Program-made: the position numbers and the translations under genes
Part shown: piece by piece, positions 35,969 to 43,710 of the stretch
Layout: the number at the start of each line of letters is the position of its first letter
Position numbering within the stretch: the first letter of the stretch is position 1
NCBI RefSeq assembly: GCF_900102725.1
Contig: NZ_FNJW01000008.1
Location: 2,392,501 to 2,456,500 of the forward strand
From: Carnobacterium viridans
GTDB lineage: Bacteria > Bacillota > Bacilli > Lactobacillales > Carnobacteriaceae
Length of the DNA stretch: 64,000 nt
Direction of reading: 5' to 3'
The notes under the pieces: model-generated
Databases searched by the model: none
Told to the model about the DNA's origin: nothing
The model's input: the letters and a program-made list of their open reading frames with translations, nothing else

Positions 35969-36159
35969 ATGAAGAAACTACTAAAAGCAACACTTATCAC
36001 ATTAATCGCAGTATTCGCATTACTTGGAGCAAGCGTGACAGCTCTAGCTACAAGTTAAAGGAAACGTCTTCCAACGAAGCAAACAAGCTTAAACAGGCTG
36101 AAATTGATATGTCAGACGTAGACCAGAAATCTAAAGATGTGCTGAATAAATTGAGATAG
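35969..36159 (+). pseudogene. Small membrane protein gene, apparent frameshift
   Basis: A 29-residue frame (MKKLLKATLITLIAVFALLG...) with GGAGG upstream encodes just a membrane segment or signal peptide and stops at 36,058. The -1 frame continues as SSYKLKETSSNEANKLKQAE and runs to 36,159 in a typical coiled tail. Adding one base near 36,040 would join them into a ~63-residue single-pass protein. It may be a sequencing error, a real mutation, or a genuine 29-residue peptide. Confidence 0.6.
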
Positions 36160-36170
36160 GAGGAAAAACA

Positions 36171-36341
36171 ATGAAAGTTTATATCGTTGCCTATACAGAC
36201 GGAGTTGTCATGTTTCCTGCACACAATAAATTTTACAGAAGCAAAGATGCCGCGAAAAAGAAATGCAATCAAATGAATGAAGGTCGAAAAGCAAATAATC
36301 AAGTTTCAGTATTTTGTGCAGATAACTGGCATAAAGAATAG
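36171..36341 (+). CDS. Small phage protein, unknown
   Basis: 56 residues (MKVYIVAYTDGVVMFPAHNK) with TAGGAGG upstream. Predicted two strands followed by a basic helix (SKDAAKKKCNQMNE). Family unknown. Confidence 0.6.
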   Translation: MKVYIVAYTDGVVMFPAHNKFYRSKDAAKKKCNQMNEGRKANNQVSVFCADNWHKE

Positions 36342-36372
36342 ACGGATTGCTATTGAATTGGAGGAAGAATAG

Positions 36373-36519
36373 ATGAGCGAAAAAGTTTATCGAGTTTATT
36401 GCGGCATTGATGTAATGGTAAATGAATGGCTTTGGGAAAATCGAGATGTTGAAATAGTGGACATTAAAATAACAGGCACTCGGGGTGAAGAACTGGTTAT
36501 GGTCGTTTACAAAATTTAA
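36373..36519 (+). CDS. Small phage protein, unknown
   Basis: 48 residues, mostly beta in pattern, with TTGGAGG upstream. Family unknown. Confidence 0.55.
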   Translation: MSEKVYRVYCGIDVMVNEWLWENRDVEIVDIKITGTRGEELVMVVYKI

Positions 36520-36533
36520 TTGGAGGAAGAGAA

Positions 36534-36773
36534 ATGAGTAAAGAAAAGAAATATCATGTAATTTTGCCAAATGTTAAGAATTGTTATTTGGCTAAGTCCA
36601 TTGAATCGAAATTTTCAGACGAGTTTTATAATTTTTTAGACCATATTCCAGTTATGCCAGAACGATGGACGAATAAATGGGGTATGGGTTGGCAAGTTGA
36701 ATTTACAGAACAAGAAATAAAAGCAGTCGATTCACGATACTTTCAGTTTGCGGAAGAGGTGCCAAATGAATGA
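36534..36773 (+). CDS. Small phage protein, DUF1642-like ending
   Basis: 79 residues. The end, FTEQEIKAVDSRYFQFAEEV, is reminiscent of the DUF1642 C-terminus of Gram-positive phages; the match is weak. TTGGAGG precedes the ATG, and the stop overlaps the next gene. Confidence 0.55.
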   Translation: MSKEKKYHVILPNVKNCYLAKSIESKFSDEFYNFLDHIPVMPERWTNKWGMGWQVEFTEQEIKAVDSRYFQFAEEVPNE

Positions 36774-36999
36774 ACGTTACCACTTCTACCGTTGCACAGA
36801 CCCAAAAAACGCTCCACCATATTCTTTCATAGATTACGCTAACGGTTTAGTTGGCTATCCAAACAAACTAGCACAGGCGGTATCGAATTATGCAGGAGCC
36901 TACTATCTAGGATTCATGACAGAGAAAGAAGTATTGAATCGTCCGAAAAGTGGTAGACGACCAGCGAAATTGAATAAAAAGAAAACGAGTAAGTATTAG
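36766..36999 (+). CDS. Small phage protein, unknown
   Basis: 77 residues, aromatic-rich N-terminus (YHFYRCTDPKNAPPYSFIDY) and a very basic tail. The ATG at 36,766 overlaps the previous gene by eight bases and has GGAAGAGG upstream. Family unknown. Confidence 0.6.
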   Translation: MNERYHFYRCTDPKNAPPYSFIDYANGLVGYPNKLAQAVSNYAGAYYLGFMTEKEVLNRPKSGRRPAKLNKKKTSKY

Positions 37000-37012
37000 G
37001 GGCTGAGAAGAT

Positions 37013-37210
37013 ATGGGGAACGATTGGAGATATTTAGATGAAAACTCTCCTTCAAAAATTAGCGAAGGAGATCTGTTTCAAGTGCTTTGGAATGGAACTG
37101 TAATGATTGCTAAACTCGTATTTGATAACAACGGAAGAGACTGTTATTTCGAAAACAAGTATGGAAACAGCATAGTGGGGCATGTTAAATATCGCGAGGA
37201 TAACGACTAA
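37013..37210 (+). CDS. Small phage protein, unknown
   Basis: 65 residues with an SH3-like beta pattern (GDLFQVLWNGTVMIAKLVFD, YFENKYGNSIVG). Weak ribosome binding site. Family unknown. Confidence 0.55.
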   Translation: MGNDWRYLDENSPSKISEGDLFQVLWNGTVMIAKLVFDNNGRDCYFENKYGNSIVGHVKYREDND

Positions 37211-37222
37211 GGAGGAAAAATC

Positions 37223-37384
37223 ATGAATGTAGGAGAATTAAGAGAATTAATTAAAGATGTTCCAGACAATGAAATAGTATGTTTAGAATTAAATGACAAT
37301 TGGATAGAACCGGCTAGCAAAACTTGGGTAAATGGTATGTGTGGATTTGTAATATCTTGCGAATCAGACGAAGAGGAGGAATAA
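37223..37384 (+). CDS. Small phage protein, paralogue of 28,170 gene
   Basis: 53 residues. MNVGELRELIKDVPDNEIVC parallels the N-terminus of the protein at 28,170. Acidic tail (SDEEEE). AAGGAGG precedes the ATG. Function unknown. Confidence 0.6.
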   Translation: MNVGELRELIKDVPDNEIVCLELNDNWIEPASKTWVNGMCGFVISCESDEEEE

Positions 37385-37386
37385 CC

Positions 37387-37530
37387 ATGTACGAATACAC
37401 AATGAAGTTAACGTTAGCTGATAAAAAGCAACGAATCATATCCATTATTGCTGACAATGAAAAAGAAGCAATGAAATTGGCTAATGTTACTAAAACAGAA
37501 ATCTTGTGGGAAAGTAAGGTGAGATTATGA
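37387..37530 (+). CDS. Small phage protein, unknown
   Basis: 47 residues, beta-beta-alpha in appearance (YEYTMKLTLADKKQRIISII, DNEKEAMKLA). GAGGAGG precedes the ATG; the stop overlaps the next start (ATGA). Confidence 0.6.
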   Translation: MYEYTMKLTLADKKQRIISIIADNEKEAMKLANVTKTEILWESKVRL

Positions 37531-37880
37531 AACTATCAACCGAATTTTACGACCAATTAAACGCAATCAAAAACTTCAACCAATTAGATTACAACGATCC
37601 ACAAGTGGTGGCTATCAGATTGCGTGCAGACCATGAGTTAACTGCTATGGATCAAAAAGGTGAATACACTAGCTTAAAAAAATCTCCACGCCAAAAAAGA
37701 CCAAATTCTATTTACGACTTATATGAGAATGGTAAAGTAATAGCTACTGGTACTGCGAATGAGATAGCAGAACAAACGGGAATTAAAAAGAATACAATTG
37801 TTAAATTTGGAACGCCTAAGTACGTTCAAGGGATAGATAAGAAGGTAAATAAATACGCTGAGAAAGTTGGTAAGAAATGA
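37527..37880 (+). CDS. Phage HTH-type protein
   Basis: 117 residues. The C-terminal half (YDLYENGKVIATGTANEIAE, QTGIKKNTIVKFG) is a compact helix-turn-helix of a type seen in Gram-positive phages, related in style to NUMOD-like modules. The N-terminal half is helical and unrecognised. Overlaps both neighbours by four bases. Confidence 0.65.
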   Translation: MKLSTEFYDQLNAIKNFNQLDYNDPQVVAIRLRADHELTAMDQKGEYTSLKKSPRQKRPNSIYDLYENGKVIATGTANEIAEQTGIKKNTIVKFGTPKYVQGIDKKVNKYAEKVGKK

Positions 37881-38089
37881 GTAAAGAAACCGTATCGAAT
37901 CTATTAACTTATATTTTATTTCTTGTCCTAGTAATCGGATTCGCGTTTATGCTGATAGAAAATACACGCCTAACAGTCGTTAACCATCGACTTGAATCAG
38001 AGCTAGTAGACAGCCAGAATTTAGCGAATGGGTATGAGTGGCAGTTAGAGCAGATTAATAGCAGTAATGGATGGGGTGGGGACGAATGA
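37877..38089 (+). CDS. Single-pass membrane protein with coiled tail
   Basis: 70 residues: one membrane segment (LLTYILFLVLVIGFAFMLI, about 9-27) then a coiled helix. Similar layout to the product reconstructed at 35,969. Overlaps the next start by four bases. Role unknown. Confidence 0.65.
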   Translation: MSKETVSNLLTYILFLVLVIGFAFMLIENTRLTVVNHRLESELVDSQNLANGYEWQLEQINSSNGWGGDE

Positions 38090-38280
38090 AACTAACAGAA
38101 CAGCAATTCCTGAAAGACGTTAAATCGTACGCAAAAGTAAAACAGCATGAACAACAAACAGCAATCGACCATCTTAAACCGATCCCGACGATTGAATTTG
38201 CGAAAGGTAATAAGAAGGCGTGGATGGAAATCGAGTTTTTATTAGGCAGACGATTAGAAGAAGTGGAGGGTATGGAATGA
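38086..38280 (+). CDS. Small phage protein, unknown
   Basis: 64 residues, helical and basic (MKLTEQQFLKDVKSYAKVKQ). ATGA overlap with the previous stop and with the next start. Family unknown. Confidence 0.6.
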   Translation: MKLTEQQFLKDVKSYAKVKQHEQQTAIDHLKPIPTIEFAKGNKKAWMEIEFLLGRRLEEVEGME

Positions 38281-38495
38281 ATGACATTATCAACAAACCA
38301 GACCACTATCATTCAAATGGCATAGACGTTATAGGATTTGCAGAAGCTCAGTTCAGCGATGATGAATTGAAAGGGTTCTACCGGATTAATGCGATTAAGT
38401 ATTTAACGAGGTATGACAAAAAAGGGACGCCAGAAGATGATTTGCAAAAAGCTGATTTTTATTTGAGAAAACTAACCGAATTAAATAGGAGCTGA
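38277..38495 (+). CDS. DUF3310 family phage protein
   Basis: 72 residues matching DUF3310: KPDHYHSNGIDVIGFAE, FYRINAIKYLTRYDKKGT and EDDLQKADFYLRKL. Usually encoded among phage nucleotide metabolism genes; molecular role unknown. Translationally coupled to the previous gene through ATGA. Confidence 0.87.
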   Translation: MNDIINKPDHYHSNGIDVIGFAEAQFSDDELKGFYRINAIKYLTRYDKKGTPEDDLQKADFYLRKLTELNRS

Positions 38496-38499
38496 TAGC

Positions 38500-38649
38500 G
38501 TGGAAGAAGAATACGATTTGACAAAAGTAGAACATCCAGAATTAATTGATTTCATGAACGACTTGCTGAAAGTGAATGAGCGGATAAAAGTCAACGAAAC
38601 GGACAAGGAAATAGAAACGCATTATGCAGGAACTAATCCATTAGACTAG
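38500..38649 (+). CDS. Small acidic phage protein, unknown
   Basis: 49 residues from GTG with AGGAG upstream, acidic, helical in the middle (ELIDFMNDLLKVNERIKV). Family unknown. Confidence 0.55.
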   Translation: MEEEYDLTKVEHPELIDFMNDLLKVNERIKVNETDKEIETHYAGTNPLD

Positions 38650-38660
38650 GAGGAACGCAT

Positions 38661-39074
38661 TTGAGAAAAGGAACCTATTCATTCATCGAACAAACCTTAC
38701 TTGATTACAATGAAATAGATAAACACATAAAGAATCGTGTTGAAGAGATTACTTATCCAGTTAGTATTCCAGATGATAACATTGGTGGTTCTTCTGCAGG
38801 TACTATCTCTAATCCTACTGAAAGGCTCGCTGTAACGATTATTGACGATATGCTGATAAGTAACTTGAACCGTACAAAGAATGTAGTGGATGAAGTGTTA
38901 GAAGGATTAGAACCAGATGCAAGAAAGGTTATCTATCTTTACTACATTGATAGTCCTAGAAAGTATACATGGACTGGTGTAGCTTTAGAATCCAACTTCT
39001 CGGAAAGTTATTGCAGAAAGATTCGAAACGTCGTGTTCGAGAAGATAGCTAAGAAGTTAGGTATGCCAATATAG
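38661..39074 (+). CDS. ArpU-family late transcription regulator
   Basis: 137 residues. The C-terminal half has a sigma-region-4-like helix-turn-helix (EPDARKVIYLYYID, WTGVALESNFSESYCRKIRN). Position at the end of the middle genes and before packaging genes is that of ArpU/RinA-type late activators in Gram-positive phages. TTG start with AGGAGG upstream. Likely turns on packaging and structural genes from the noncoding region that follows. Confidence 0.82.
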   Translation: MRKGTYSFIEQTLLDYNEIDKHIKNRVEEITYPVSIPDDNIGGSSAGTISNPTERLAVTIIDDMLISNLNRTKNVVDEVLEGLEPDARKVIYLYYIDSPRKYTWTGVALESNFSESYCRKIRNVVFEKIAKKLGMPI

Positions 39075-39126
39075 AGTGCGGATATAGGGACGTTTCGACA
39101 CTTAAATAACTGGTATATTTGTATTA

Positions 39127-39184
39127 TCAAGAGAGCGTAGGAAATCACATTATTGTATTTAATTATTCGGTACGACTCTCTTGA
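39127..39184 (+). other. Long-stem hairpin before packaging genes
   Basis: TCAAGAGAG plus CGTA (39127-39139) pairs with TACG plus CTCTCTTGA (39171-39184) with one bulged A: 13 base pairs around a 31-nt AT-rich loop. There is no T-tract, so it is not a terminator. Confidence 0.6.
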
Positions 39185-39190
39185 GTAAGT

Positions 39191-39243
39191 AGGATAAATG
39201 GCTATGAGATTCAAACATTGCGGTTCGATTCCGCATTATCCTA
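39191..39243 (+). ncRNA. tRNA-like element lacking an anticodon arm
   Basis: AGGATAA (39191-39197) pairs perfectly with TTATCCT (39236-39242) as an acceptor stem. TGCGG-TTCGATT-CCGCA (39219-39235) is a canonical T arm joined directly to it, containing the box GGTTCGATTCC. Only 21 nt lie between, too short for both D and anticodon arms, and no CCA is encoded. Either a degenerate tRNA or a tRNA mimic. Confidence 0.6.
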
Positions 39244-39285
39244 TTATGGATTGCGGAAACAGTCTGTATATGTCGCTTATTATTT

Positions 39286-39316
39286 AAAGCACTTCACTCC
39301 GGTGGGTGCTTTTTTA
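39286..39316 (+). terminator. Terminator of the middle-gene operon
   Basis: AAAGCAC (39286-39292) pairs with GTGCTTT (39306-39312) with an inner CAC/GTG pairing, then a T run. It separates the ArpU gene from the packaging genes. Confidence 0.8.
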
Positions 39317-39347
39317 TATACCCTACCACCTAAAAGGAAGTGACCCC

Positions 39348-39680
39348 ATGGTAAGAGCAGACAGGCAAGGAGCACACAGGGTTGCGTTTGATAAGAACAG
39401 AAAGATAATCATCAAGACTCAATCAACCTGTGGTATCTGTGGCAAGCCAGTAGATATCAATCTTAAACCGCCACATCCTTTGGCTCCAACGATTGATCAC
39501 ATCGTACCAGTGGCTAAAGGCGGTCATCCAAGTGCGATAGATAACTTACAACTAACTCACGCGACTTGCAACAGACAGAAGTCAGACAAACTATTTAATA
39601 ATAAAGAAAAAAAAGAACCAAAAATAATAGGCAATAGAAATCTGCCACAGAGTTGTGACTGGACTTTATACAAGTCATAG
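39348..39680 (+). CDS. HNH endonuclease (packaging-associated)
   Basis: 110 residues with a zinc-type HNH nuclease: CGICGKPVDI, then TIDHIVPVAKGGHPSAIDNL and LTHATCNRQKSD. Small HNH proteins next to terminases stimulate cos cleavage in HK97-like phages, so this fits a cos packaging system. The ATG at 39,348 has AAGGAAG upstream. Confidence 0.92.
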   Translation: MVRADRQGAHRVAFDKNRKIIIKTQSTCGICGKPVDINLKPPHPLAPTIDHIVPVAKGGHPSAIDNLQLTHATCNRQKSDKLFNNKEKKEPKIIGNRNLPQSCDWTLYKS

Positions 39681-39828
39681 GTAACAACACTAAATTAAAC
39701 GCAGGATAGCTTAGGCGTGAAGTATGGGGGCGTGGTACCCTATCTTGGAAATGTTTCCGTCATTCAGCTGTTACTGCACATATTTTCTCGTGAGGGTTAT
39801 GTTTGTAAACGAAAAGGAGTTGAAAACA

Positions 39829-41058
39829 GTGCTAGGACTTGATTATTTAAGAAAAAAACTCGACCAATATAGGCGAGGTGCTTTATATCGCAATAAGGTT
39901 TACGACATGAAAGATGTGGACGCAGAAGTAGGCATCACCATCCCGCCAGAACTTCGCCGACAGTACCGCGCAACGTCTGGTTGGTGTGCAAAGGCAGTTG
40001 ATAGCATATCTGACAGATTGGTTTTTCGTGAATTTGCGAATGATACGTTCAACATTAACGACATTTTTAAAATGAATAGTTCGGACGTTTTTTTCGATGA
40101 TGCTATTTTATCCGCCCTCGTAAACTCGTGTAGTTTTGTTTATATCTCACAAGGCGATGAAGAAGTACCGCGTTTGCAAGTTATTCAAGGTTCGGATGCA
40201 ACTGGCGTATTAGATCCTATCACTCGATTGCTGACAGAAGGATATGCGGTGTTAGCTAGAAATGATCTTGGAAATCCAATTGAAGAATTACACTTCTTGC
40301 CAGATAGAACTGACCATTATAAGAATGGAGATTTATTCGTTTCTCTCCCACACAATGCAGGTTATCCGTTATTAGTGCCTATCATTCACAGGTCTGATTC
40401 AAACAAACCTTTTGGTCGTTCACGAATTACACCTTCTGCATTGTATTATCAAAAATATGCAAAACGCACCTTAGAACGTTCTGATATCACGGCAGAATTT
40501 TATTCATTTCCGCAAAAGTATGTAGTTGGTCTCTCTCAAAATGCTGAACCGATGGACACATGGAAAGCGACTGTTTCTTCAATGCTTCAATTTACAAAAG
40601 ATGAAGATGGAGATAGTCCTAAAATCGGACAATTTACCGTTCCTTCTATGACGCCATTTACCGAACAACTTCGTACCGCAGCCGCAGGGTTTGCTGGAGA
40701 AACAGGGTTAACAGTGGATGACTTAGGGTTCGTTACTGACAATCCATCGTCTGCTGAAGCGATTAAGGCAAGTCATGAAACATTAAGATTGCAAGCAGAA
40801 AAAGCGCAAAGGGATTTCGCGTTAGGTTTATTGAATGTGGGTTATCTAGCGGCATGTTTGCGTGATGGTTTTCCTTATAAACGTAATCAATTTTATCTAA
40901 CAACTGCTAAATGGGAACCAGTATTTAAGCCAGATGCATCAACTATTTCTTCATTAGGTGATGGAGCAATCAAAGTCAATCAAGCAATACCTGGCTATTT
41001 TGATAAAGAAAACTTGCGTGACATGACAGGGATAGAAGGTGCTAATAGTGGACAATGA
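39829..41058 (+). CDS. Portal protein (SPP1 Gp6-like)
   Basis: About 409 residues of the SPP1-Gp6-type portal family (ELRRQYRATSGWCAKAVDSI, GRSRITPSALYYQKYAKRTL, then a clip/stem-like region). It forms the dodecameric DNA gate at one capsid vertex. The GTG at 39,829 is chosen for AAGGAG nine bases upstream; an in-frame ATG at 39,799 is possible. It is encoded upstream of the large terminase, unlike the common order. No small terminase gene is found before it. Confidence 0.85.
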   Translation: MLGLDYLRKKLDQYRRGALYRNKVYDMKDVDAEVGITIPPELRRQYRATSGWCAKAVDSISDRLVFREFANDTFNINDIFKMNSSDVFFDDAILSALVNSCSFVYISQGDEEVPRLQVIQGSDATGVLDPITRLLTEGYAVLARNDLGNPIEELHFLPDRTDHYKNGDLFVSLPHNAGYPLLVPIIHRSDSNKPFGRSRITPSALYYQKYAKRTLERSDITAEFYSFPQKYVVGLSQNAEPMDTWKATVSSMLQFTKDEDGDSPKIGQFTVPSMTPFTEQLRTAAAGFAGETGLTVDDLGFVTDNPSSAEAIKASHETLRLQAEKAQRDFALGLLNVGYLAACLRDGFPYKRNQFYLTTAKWEPVFKPDASTISSLGDGAIKVNQAIPGYFDKENLRDMTGIEGANSGQ

Positions 41059-41752
41059 TATCGTACCTGAATTGCTAGAAAACATAAAAAAAGATTTCAA
41101 TAAAAACATGCGTAAAAGCAGCCGGTTAAAAGCTATTTCAGAATTAATCAAAAACGGTAATGCGAGTTATTCAGATGCAAATGAGTATGCGATTGAGATA
41201 GGTGAGCTTCTAGCTAAATCTTTCAATCGCTTTTTAACTGTCGATACTTTGCCTGATGGGCGCATGTATTACAACATTGCAGAACGCATCTTAAATGACA
41301 CATTAAACACAAATCACGCATTGGTTTCTGCAGCAACATCTGAAATTCAAGGCAAATTAAATGTAAAAGCCGGTTTCCAGATTAAAGGAATCGCACCTAA
41401 ATTAAATCAAGATCGAATTGATGGATTAATCGAACGTGTATCGAATGAAGAAGTATTTGAAGAAATTAAATGGATTTTAAAAGAACCGATTGTAAATTTT
41501 ACTCAATCCATTGTAGATGATTCGATAAAAGAGAATGCGGAATTTCATTCTCAATCTGGTTTGTCGCCGAAAATCATAAGAACTGTTGATGGAGCAAATG
41601 CATGCAGTTGGTGCAAAGAGGTAGCTGGTGTTTTTAAGTACCCGGATGTTCCTGAAGATGTGTACAGACGGCACGATAGATGCAGATGCACAGTTGAATA
41701 CGATCCAAGCGACAGCAAACGACAAAACGTATGGACGAAAGAATGGCGATAG
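41048..41752 (+). CDS. Minor head protein (MuF-like)
   Basis: 234 residues. The C-terminal part (TVDGANACSWCKEVAGVFKY, VYRRHDRCRCTVEYDP) is the Cys/His-rich ending of Gram-positive phage minor head proteins encoded after portals. Possibly delivered with DNA or involved in head assembly. GTG start with AGAAGG upstream, overlapping the portal stop by 11 bases. Confidence 0.8.
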   Translation: MDNDIVPELLENIKKDFNKNMRKSSRLKAISELIKNGNASYSDANEYAIEIGELLAKSFNRFLTVDTLPDGRMYYNIAERILNDTLNTNHALVSAATSEIQGKLNVKAGFQIKGIAPKLNQDRIDGLIERVSNEEVFEEIKWILKEPIVNFTQSIVDDSIKENAEFHSQSGLSPKIIRTVDGANACSWCKEVAGVFKYPDVPEDVYRRHDRCRCTVEYDPSDSKRQNVWTKEWR

Positions 41753-41794
41753 TTCCTAAAGGCTAGGAAAAGGCTAAAAAAAGGAATGGATAAA

Positions 41795-43195
41795 ATGGAA
41801 AAGCGAATTGGCTCACAGAAGCCAACTAAAAAGCTGTTTTTGCCATATCAAGAAACGATAGCAGATGAAGCCGTTGAATCTTATGAGAAATCGGGCCGGA
41901 AAGCTTACGATTGGCAAAAGAATCTAGTTAATCCAATGATGGGTTTAAATGACGATGGATTGTGGACGCATTTAAAGTTTGGTTTTTCTATCCCACGGCA
42001 AAACGGTAAAAATGAAGTGGTGGCCATTCGTGAATTTGAAGGATTAAAACGAAGCGAACGAATTTTGCACACGGCCCACAGAACCACTACCAGTGCTGCT
42101 GCATTTAATCGTTTGTTAGGCATTATGGAATCAAGCGGTTTGGAAGAAAAAACACACTTCAATAAAATTAAGGCGACTGGTCGAGAAAGTATTGAATTAA
42201 TCGACGGTGGTCGTATTGACTTTAGGACCCGAACGTCATCTGGTGGTTTGGGAGAAAGTTTTGACTTATTGGTTATTGATGAAGCGCAAGAATACACCAC
42301 AGACCAAGAATCGGCATTGATGTATACGATCGCTGCAAGTCAGAACCCACAGACTGTTTATTGTGGAACGCCACCTACGCCAATTTCAAGCGGTACGATT
42401 TTTAATGACCTTAGAAATATGGTTTTTGAAGGCGATTCAATCGACACAGGTTGGGCCGAGTGGAGTGTGGAAGAGCAATCAGAAATGCGTGACGTTGAAT
42501 TGTGGTATAAAACGAATCCAAGTTTAGGTTTGCGTTTATCTGAGCGTAATATCCAATCAGAAGTACGTGGCGATGAAATAGACTTTAATATTCAACGTTT
42601 AGGACTTTGGATTAAATACAATCTTAAGTCAGCTATTAGCAGAGAAGAATGGGACAGATTGCAAGTGCCGGCATTGCCTAAACTTAAAGGCAAATTATTC
42701 GCTGGTATTAAATACGGATATGATGGCACCAATGTGGCTTTATCCATCGCGGTCAAGACAGATGACGACAAAGTGTTTGTTGAAGCTATTGATTGTCGTT
42801 CGATTCGCACCGGTAACAAGTGGCTTATTGATTTCTTACTTAAGGCAGATGTTCAAGAAGTTGTTATTGATGGAGCGAGTGGTCAAAATATCCTAGCAGA
42901 AGATATGAAGAAAGCTAAATTAAAGAAACCACTATTGCCCACAGTAAAAGAGTACATTGTTGCGAGTTCTACTTTTGAACAATCGTTATTTCAAGAGAAT
43001 ATTTCGCATGCAGGTCAACCCTCTCTCTCTGAGGTCGTAACAAACAGCGAAAAACGAACCATCGGAACACAAGGAGGATTTGGATATAAATCACAGTTAG
43101 ATGATTTTGATATTGCGTTAATGGAAAGCATGATTCTTGCGAACTGGTCATGTGTGACGGCTAAAGAAATTAAAAAACAAAAGATTCAATATTAA
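41795..43195 (+). CDS. terL: Terminase large subunit
   Basis: 466 residues. ATPase domain with Walker A-like SIPRQNGKNE (about residue 64-73) and Walker B LLVIDEAQEY, coupling motif CGTPPTP, and a C-terminal nuclease half with acidic residues (GIKYGYDGTNVALSI, VVIDGASGQN, LDDFDIALMES). Drives DNA packaging and cutting. The ATG at 41,795 is properly spaced from AAAAGGA; the ATG at 41,786 directly abuts it. Located after portal and minor head genes. Confidence 0.9.
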   Translation: MEKRIGSQKPTKKLFLPYQETIADEAVESYEKSGRKAYDWQKNLVNPMMGLNDDGLWTHLKFGFSIPRQNGKNEVVAIREFEGLKRSERILHTAHRTTTSAAAFNRLLGIMESSGLEEKTHFNKIKATGRESIELIDGGRIDFRTRTSSGGLGESFDLLVIDEAQEYTTDQESALMYTIAASQNPQTVYCGTPPTPISSGTIFNDLRNMVFEGDSIDTGWAEWSVEEQSEMRDVELWYKTNPSLGLRLSERNIQSEVRGDEIDFNIQRLGLWIKYNLKSAISREEWDRLQVPALPKLKGKLFAGIKYGYDGTNVALSIAVKTDDDKVFVEAIDCRSIRTGNKWLIDFLLKADVQEVVIDGASGQNILAEDMKKAKLKKPLLPTVKEYIVASSTFEQSLFQENISHAGQPSLSEVVTNSEKRTIGTQGGFGYKSQLDDFDIALMESMILANWSCVTAKEIKKQKIQY

Positions 43196-43209
43196 GGGTG
43201 GTTGTTTAG

Positions 43210-43353
43210 ATGATAGGTAATTTACGTTTATTCATTCATAAGTTTATAAAACAACAAATAACATGTGAACACGACTATAAATACCATGAATTGTACGGAC
43301 ATCCTTATTGTCATTTTGACAAGTGTAAGAAATGCGGAAAAACTAAATACTGA
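43210..43353 (+). CDS. Small Cys/His-rich phage protein
   Basis: 47 residues ending in a zinc-ribbon-like pattern (TCEHDYKYHEL, HPYCHFDKCKKCGKTK). GGGTGG upstream. The 121 bp after it hold only tiny frames, each about ten codons. Function unknown. Confidence 0.6.
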   Translation: MIGNLRLFIHKFIKQQITCEHDYKYHELYGHPYCHFDKCKKCGKTKY

Positions 43354-43474
43354 ACGTATAAAAATTATTAAGGGTGGTGATGACTTATCTATTCAGAAAC
43401 ATACCAAACTGAAGAATAGGAAGTGATCCAATGCTGAAATATGCCGTATCTAAATTATATTAGGAGTTGAAATA

Positions 43475-43696
43475 ATGGACTTTGCAGAAGCTAAACAACA
43501 TAAAGAACGTGGTATGAGTGTTAAAGATGTTTTAGAAAATGCTTTGAAATATTCAAGCGAAACAGAATCAATTGTTATCGTTCGTAAAATGAAGAATAGC
43601 GATGTGCCGACTAGTTTTAGTTGGGAAAGTTCTTTAGAAGCATTGGGAATGTTAGAAATAGCAAAAGCGGATATTGTGGGCTATATGGCAGAATAA
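43475..43696 (+). CDS. Small phage protein, unknown
   Basis: 73 residues, helical N-terminus (MDFAEAKQHKERGMSVKDVL). Its ribosome binding site and first six codons are an exact copy of those of the next gene (29-bp direct repeat at 43462 and 43698). Family unknown. Confidence 0.65.
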   Translation: MDFAEAKQHKERGMSVKDVLENALKYSSETESIVIVRKMKNSDVPTSFSWESSLEALGMLEIAKADIVGYMAE

Positions 43697-43710
43697 AAGG
43701 AGTTGAAATA

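Noticed and set aside
39191-39243. Functional tRNA gene
   Set aside because: Acceptor and T arms are good, but only 21 nt remain for D and anticodon arms, so it cannot be a normal tRNA.
43354-43474. Two ten-codon frames with acceptable ribosome binding sites after the small Cys/His-rich gene that follows TerL
   Set aside because: Too short to support as genes; mentioned only as possible remains of a rearrangement.
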